Source: Pyrinomonadaceae bacterium (GTDB taxonomy: Bacteria; Acidobacteriota; Blastocatellia; Pyrinomonadales; Pyrinomonadaceae). From it: 64,000 nt of DNA. Location: NCBI GenBank assembly GCA_014380365.1, contig JACMJZ010000032.1, positions 230,860 to 294,859 on the forward strand. The letters are read 5' to 3'. Below are positions 60,441 to 64,000 of this stretch, in pieces. The notes below the pieces were generated by a model. The model was not told the DNA's origin and searched no databases. It worked only from the letters and a program-made list of their open reading frames with translations. The position numbers were made by a program, and so were the translations under genes. The stretch's first letter is position 1, and each line of letters begins with the position of its first letter.

Positions 60441-61534
60441 AAATTGAATCTTCAACAGATGGGCGGAGTGCAAACGATTCGCCCAGGACTGAGTCGTCTG
60501 CCAGGCGCGACGACGCGAGAATAAAGGTGTCCATCGTTATCCCGGTGCGCGACGAAGAACAGTCCTTGCCCGCCCTGGTGGCGTCTCTTCAGGCGCAAAC
60601 TTTTCCCCCGGCGGAAGTAGTAATAGTCGATGGCGGCTCGAAGGATGAGACCGTTGCTGTGGGGCGTCGTCTGACTGAACACGACAAAAGATTCCGGATC
60701 ATCGAAGCGGGACCGGCTACACCGGGCCGAGGGCGAAACGTCGGGACAGCAGCCGCGCGTTCGGAGTGGATCGCCTACACCGACGCGGGCATCCGGCTCG
60801 AACCTACGTGGCTTTTTCATCTGGTACAGGCAGTAGAACGTGACCCGACCGTCGAGGTGGTTTACGGGAATTACGAGCCCGTGGCGAAGAGTCGTTTCGA
60901 ACGCGCCGCCGCCCTCACCTATCCTGCTCCCAGGCGTGAGCGTCCCGGGGGATGGATGCGCGCGCCGTTCATCGCGTCGTCGTTGATTCGCCGCGACGTC
61001 TGGCAGCGCGTGGGAGGATTTCCTGACCTGCGCGCGGCGGAAGATTTGATGTTCATGGAGCGGGTTGAGGCGAATACAAGCAGGATCGGCTGGTCACCGG
61101 AAGCGACCGTCTGGTGGCAGTTGCAGCCAACGCTGGCGCGCACTTTTCGTAAGTTCGTTCTTTATTCAAAGCATAACGTTTGGGCCGCTCGTCAACGATA
61201 TTGGCACTACGGCATTGCCCGCCAATATGCCGTCGCCTTCGTTTTCACCGTGCTTGCCGTCGTTCATCACCCCTGGTGGCTCGCTCTGCCTGCCGGAGGA
61301 TTGGCCGCACGTGCCTTGAAGACCATCTGGCAACACCGAGACGGGCGAGGCCTGCTTTGGAGTCTCAACCCAATTCAATTTGTTTACGTGGTCGTGATCC
61401 TCCTCGCAGTCGATCTGGCCACCTTTACCGGTTGGGCACAGGCTTTATTGTCGAAGCCGCCGGCCACGGGAGACGCTCGCAATCACGCCATTAATCGCGA
61501 CCACGAAACCTCGGGTGCCAGAGATGACGCTTGA
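60437..61534 (+). CDS. Glycosyltransferase family 2 with C-terminal membrane region
   Basis: 365 residues from ATG 60437, overlapping the previous stop by four bases. KVSIVIPVRDEEQSLPALVA and EVVIVDGGSKDETVAV are GT-A motifs, and IAYTDAGIRLEPTWL the metal site. FIASSLIRRDVWQRVGGFPD and AEDLMFMERV follow. The C-terminal 100 residues contain hydrophobic helices (YAVAFVFTVLAVVHHPWWLA; FVYVVVILLAVDLATF), anchoring it in the membrane. A short polar N-terminal extension of about 30 residues precedes the fold. Confidence 0.88.
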   Translation: MKIESSTDGRSANDSPRTESSARRDDARIKVSIVIPVRDEEQSLPALVASLQAQTFPPAEVVIVDGGSKDETVAVGRRLTEHDKRFRIIEAGPATPGRGRNVGTAAARSEWIAYTDAGIRLEPTWLFHLVQAVERDPTVEVVYGNYEPVAKSRFERAAALTYPAPRRERPGGWMRAPFIASSLIRRDVWQRVGGFPDLRAAEDLMFMERVEANTSRIGWSPEATVWWQLQPTLARTFRKFVLYSKHNVWAARQRYWHYGIARQYAVAFVFTVLAVVHHPWWLALPAGGLAARALKTIWQHRDGRGLLWSLNPIQFVYVVVILLAVDLATFTGWAQALLSKPPATGDARNHAINRDHETSGARDDA

Positions 61535-62780
61535 AGGTCGTCGCGCCCTCTTCATTTCATATAACGGCATGCTCGACCCGCTGGGCCAGAGCCAGGTGCT
61601 CCCTTACCTGCGGGAACTGGCAAAAAGAGGAGTTCGGTTTACTTTGCTCAGCTTCGAACGCGCTCCTGCTTTTGAAGCCGAGGGGCGGGCGAGTTGTGAA
61701 CAACTGCGGGCGAGTCTTGCTGCTGAGAACATTGAATGGCATCGGCTGCGTTATCACGCGTGGCCCTCGCTTCCGGCAACTTCATTCGATGTACTGAGGG
61801 GCGTGAACTATGCGCGCCGGCTCGTCAGACGAAACAAAATTGAAATGGTCCACGCGCGCAGCCATATTCCGGCGACAATAGCTCTGGCGCTAAAGCGGCG
61901 TTTTGGGATCAAGATGATCTTTGATATCCGGGGTCTGATGGCGGAGGAGTATTTCGATGCGGGACACTGGCGGAAAGAGAGTATTGCCTATCGACTGACC
62001 AAGAGAATGGAACGTCGCGCGCTGGCCGCTACCGACGGCGTCGTCACCCTAACGGAACGGATTTGGCCCATCATTAAGGAATGGAAAGGTCTGCAAGGCA
62101 GGGAGGTGGTACACGAAGTCGTTCCCTGTTGCACCGACCTTGAGGTGTTCAGATTTAGTGCTCCCGCACGCGAGCAGCGGCGGCGAGAACTAAAGCTGGG
62201 CAATAGATTCGTGTTGGTTTACAGCGGCTCAATAGATGGGTGGTACCTAACAGAGGAAATGGTTAAGTTCTTCGTGACGCTGCGAAAAACGCGGGAGGAC
62301 GCACACTCTCTCTGGCTGACTCCCAGCAGACACGATCGAATCAGGGACTTAATGACAATTCATGGAATCGATCCCAACGACTTTACCGTCCTTAGAGCGC
62401 ATTCTCATGATGTGCCTTCCTATCTATCTGCCAGCGATGCCGGTATCGCGTTAATCAAACCCTGCTTCTCAAAGCTCGCCTCGTCGCCAACGAAGAACGC
62501 GGAGTACCTCGGTTGCGGCCTTCCTTTGATAATTAATAGCGGCATCGGAGACTCCGACACACTTATAACTCAGGAGAATACCGGTGTCCTGCTGCGCGGC
62601 TTCAAGGAAAGCGATTATGCAGCAGCCTCGGCCAGCCTTAAGGGTTTTGTTGATAATTCGGAGAAAACGAGACAAAGGAACCGTGATGTTGCCGAAAGAA
62701 ATTTCGATCTGCGGGTGACTGGAGTAAGCCGTTATACGAGTCTTTATGAGAAACTTTTCCAGCCTATTAAGGGGACTTAG
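61524..62780 (+). CDS. Glycosyltransferase family 4
   Basis: 418 residues from ATG 61524, overlapping the previous gene by 11 bp. RALFISYNGMLDPLGQSQVL begins the acceptor half. VHARSHIPATIALALKRRFG and FDIRGLMAEEYFDAGHW are conserved, and the donor half includes FVLVYSGSIDGWYLTEEMVK and KNAEYLGCGLPLIINSGIGD. It probably completes the repeat unit. The stop lies within the convergent FkbM gene end (14-bp overlap). Confidence 0.9.
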   Translation: MTLEGRRALFISYNGMLDPLGQSQVLPYLRELAKRGVRFTLLSFERAPAFEAEGRASCEQLRASLAAENIEWHRLRYHAWPSLPATSFDVLRGVNYARRLVRRNKIEMVHARSHIPATIALALKRRFGIKMIFDIRGLMAEEYFDAGHWRKESIAYRLTKRMERRALAATDGVVTLTERIWPIIKEWKGLQGREVVHEVVPCCTDLEVFRFSAPAREQRRRELKLGNRFVLVYSGSIDGWYLTEEMVKFFVTLRKTREDAHSLWLTPSRHDRIRDLMTIHGIDPNDFTVLRAHSHDVPSYLSASDAGIALIKPCFSKLASSPTKNAEYLGCGLPLIINSGIGDSDTLITQENTGVLLRGFKESDYAAASASLKGFVDNSEKTRQRNRDVAERNFDLRVTGVSRYTSLYEKLFQPIKGT

Positions 62781-63624
62781 TTTGAATCAGGCTGGCAAAA
62801 TTATCGAGTCGTCGCGGATGAATGAACAGATAGTTGTCTTCAACAATTTCCCGGGAGTCATCGATCGGCACGAGACATCGCGTAGCCTTCCAGTCATAGC
62901 TGTATAAGCTGTAACCCTTGCGGAAGAAGAAGTCGGTAAGGTCGTTCAGAGGCAGGCCAAACCCCTCCATGTACCAGGGATTGATCTCACAAATTACAGT
63001 AGGCTCATGTTGATCGATTAGTTTCTCGGCGCCGCGAAAAGCCAGCAGTTCAGCGCCTTCGACATCACACTTGATCAGGGAAAGATTTGTGACGGACGGC
63101 AGAAACTCGTCGAGCGCGACTACTTCGCAGATCACTTCCTTGGTCTCGTTCCATCTCACTTGCGTCTCTTTACCTGCACGGCCGTCTTGGCGACCGCTTA
63201 TGTGAGCCAGACCTGAAGCTTGCGCACCCGAATCCTGTACAGGCACAGTGAAGGCGATTGTTTGCTCTCGGTCGCTACAGCCTTTTCGCACCAACTTTAC
63301 GTTTCCGGAAAAACGCAGAATCCTGCTTATGAGTTTGAGTGTCTTAAAAGTAAACGGGAGAGGTTCGAATGCGTATACCACTCCGCTGGGACCGACTAAG
63401 GGGCCAAGACGATAGGAGTACAGTCCGTAGTTTGCGCCGACGTCGAGCACTGTGTCGCCCTCGCGTACGGCGTACGGCAGTAGATCTAATTCGGGCTCCG
63501 ACCAATTGCCTTTGCGAATGTCCCAAGCCATAGCGAGACCCTGGAAAAGACGATAGGTCGTTTCATTGAATACTGGATACAAGGTCTTTTTGACGACGCG
63601 ACGCACCAGCGAATTGCTTCCCAT
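62767..63624 (-). CDS. FkbM-family methyltransferase
   Basis: 285 residues from ATG 63624 with AGAGGAGAAACTTG upstream. GDTVLDVGANYGLYSYRLGP is the SAM loop, and LSLIKCDVEGAELLAFRGAE is the FkbM signature. CEINPWYMEGFGLPLNDLTD and GYSLYSYDWKATRC lie in the C-terminal half. It is a probable sugar O-methyltransferase, distinct in sequence from the FkbM protein at 28128. Confidence 0.9.
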   Translation of the reverse strand: MGSNSLVRRVVKKTLYPVFNETTYRLFQGLAMAWDIRKGNWSEPELDLLPYAVREGDTVLDVGANYGLYSYRLGPLVGPSGVVYAFEPLPFTFKTLKLISRILRFSGNVKLVRKGCSDREQTIAFTVPVQDSGAQASGLAHISGRQDGRAGKETQVRWNETKEVICEVVALDEFLPSVTNLSLIKCDVEGAELLAFRGAEKLIDQHEPTVICEINPWYMEGFGLPLNDLTDFFFRKGYSLYSYDWKATRCLVPIDDSREIVEDNYLFIHPRRLDNFASLIQTKSP

Positions 63625-63689
63625 CAAGTTTCTCCTCTGTGTTGCAGCGTCATTGGATGGCGGGTCGAGTCCTGCGAGAGCGAGGGCTC

Positions 63690-64000
63690 TCAAACTCCGG
63701 GCACCGTCTCAGCCTGGCGGAAGTTTTCTTGCTGAGCAAGAGCACTCAGCAATTGTGTCCGGGTAAAGTTAGCGTGAGGCAAGCCATAGTGGCCTTCGGA
63801 AAGCCGGCCTTCAATGAGGCGACCATGGTGAAGATCTTCCAGCAGCCCTTGAACGACTTGACGGTTATCTCCTTCTGTTCCTTTACTCAATTTTTCCTCG
63901 ACGATCTTCGCTAGTTTCTCGTTGCCGGTCTGCTGGATTACGTGAAAGAGGCTGAACAGATAGTTTTCGTTTGGCCCCAGCTCATACTCCTGGCGCGTTT
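63690..64000 (-). CDS. Partial hypothetical protein (N-terminus beyond right edge)
   Basis: The frame is open from the window end to a TGA at 63690-63692, giving the last about 103 residues of a longer protein. YELGPNENYLFSLFHVIQQT and EGDNRQVVQGLLEDLHHGRL are readable; the end is polar. No family is recognised. It is separated by 65 bp from the downstream FkbM start on the same strand, so it likely belongs to the same transcript. Confidence 0.6.
   Translation of the reverse strand, partial: TRQEYELGPNENYLFSLFHVIQQTGNEKLAKIVEEKLSKGTEGDNRQVVQGLLEDLHHGRLIEGRLSEGHYGLPHANFTRTQLLSALAQQENFRQAETVPGV

Noticed and set aside
1-64000. tRNA, rRNA or riboswitch genes.
   Set aside because: Looked for T-loop-like GGTTCGAATC words and rRNA-like blocks in the intergenic gaps; none convincing was seen. 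A covariance-model scan would be needed for certainty.

Overview
The window reads like a chromosome segment of an environmental Acidobacteriota-type bacterium, possibly Blastocatellia. This is inferred from an acidobacterial-style VWFA-related secreted protein, HYR/PxKF surface proteins, GC-moderate genes with strong Shine-Dalgarno sites, frequent TTG starts, and many short palindromic repeats near gene ends. No rRNA, tRNA or CRISPR array was seen. The taxonomy is a judgement from gene style, not a search result.

Region 1 (1-6.3 kb) looks like an integrated or extrachromosomal rolling-circle element that continues beyond the left edge. It has a Rep_1-type HUH replication initiator (Zn-finger cysteines plus motifs FVTLT, HTHIH and KYITK), a muralytic enzyme with a C-terminal membrane anchor, two other small proteins with C-terminal membrane segments, a 425-residue Ala/Lys-tailed protein, an acidic small protein and three regulators or small proteins around a divergent promoter with a 12-bp inverted repeat. 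Two strong hairpins (1522-1570 and 6206-6265) are candidate origin or packaging structures. This is the best candidate for an undescribed system: a tailless, membrane-type phage or satellite.

Region 2 (6.4-15 kb) is accessory DNA. It holds a disordered Asp/Arg/Ser protein, a HicB-like antitoxin without HicA, a Tat-exported dienelactone hydrolase overlapping a sigma-region-4-like protein, a beta-carbonic-anhydrase-like protein, small membrane and hypothetical proteins, a secreted HExxH protein and an unknown two-gene pair. Three copies of a dispersed repeat lie between these genes. Region 3 (14.6-22.5 kb) holds a frameshifted small gene, several MITE-like or palindromic elements, a 21-bp tandem repeat, a REC/HD-GYP regulator, a VWFA protein, phosphate acetyltransferase, a DUF1232 protein and a phage-type GH24 lysozyme.

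Region 4 (22.5-64 kb) is a large surface-polysaccharide locus. Mpl and arabinose-5-phosphate isomerase lead into GDP-fucose genes (gmd, fcl). A long minus-strand run follows: glycosyltransferases, a second GMD-like dehydratase, RfbC, two paralogous GT-like proteins (one fused to a methyltransferase), a PhyH oxygenase, a C-methyltransferase and a Wzm/Wzt ABC exporter whose Wzt has a C-terminal substrate-binding-type domain. Two secreted proteins (beta-helix; 1055-residue HYR/PxKF) separate this from plus-strand rfbB, rfbD, a Wzc-like tyrosine autokinase, a DegT aminotransferase, an SxtJ/DUF5989/carbamoyltransferase trio, more glycosyltransferases and methyltransferases, and FkbM genes. The set can make activated deoxyhexoses (L-fucose and L-rhamnose type; no rfbA here), build and decorate a repeat unit with methyl, carbamoyl and amino groups, and export it by the ABC route.

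The locus carries several scars of gene turnover: decayed fragments of kdsD, of the fused methyltransferase and of the C-methyltransferase, and a methyltransferase pseudogene with two compensating frameshifts.
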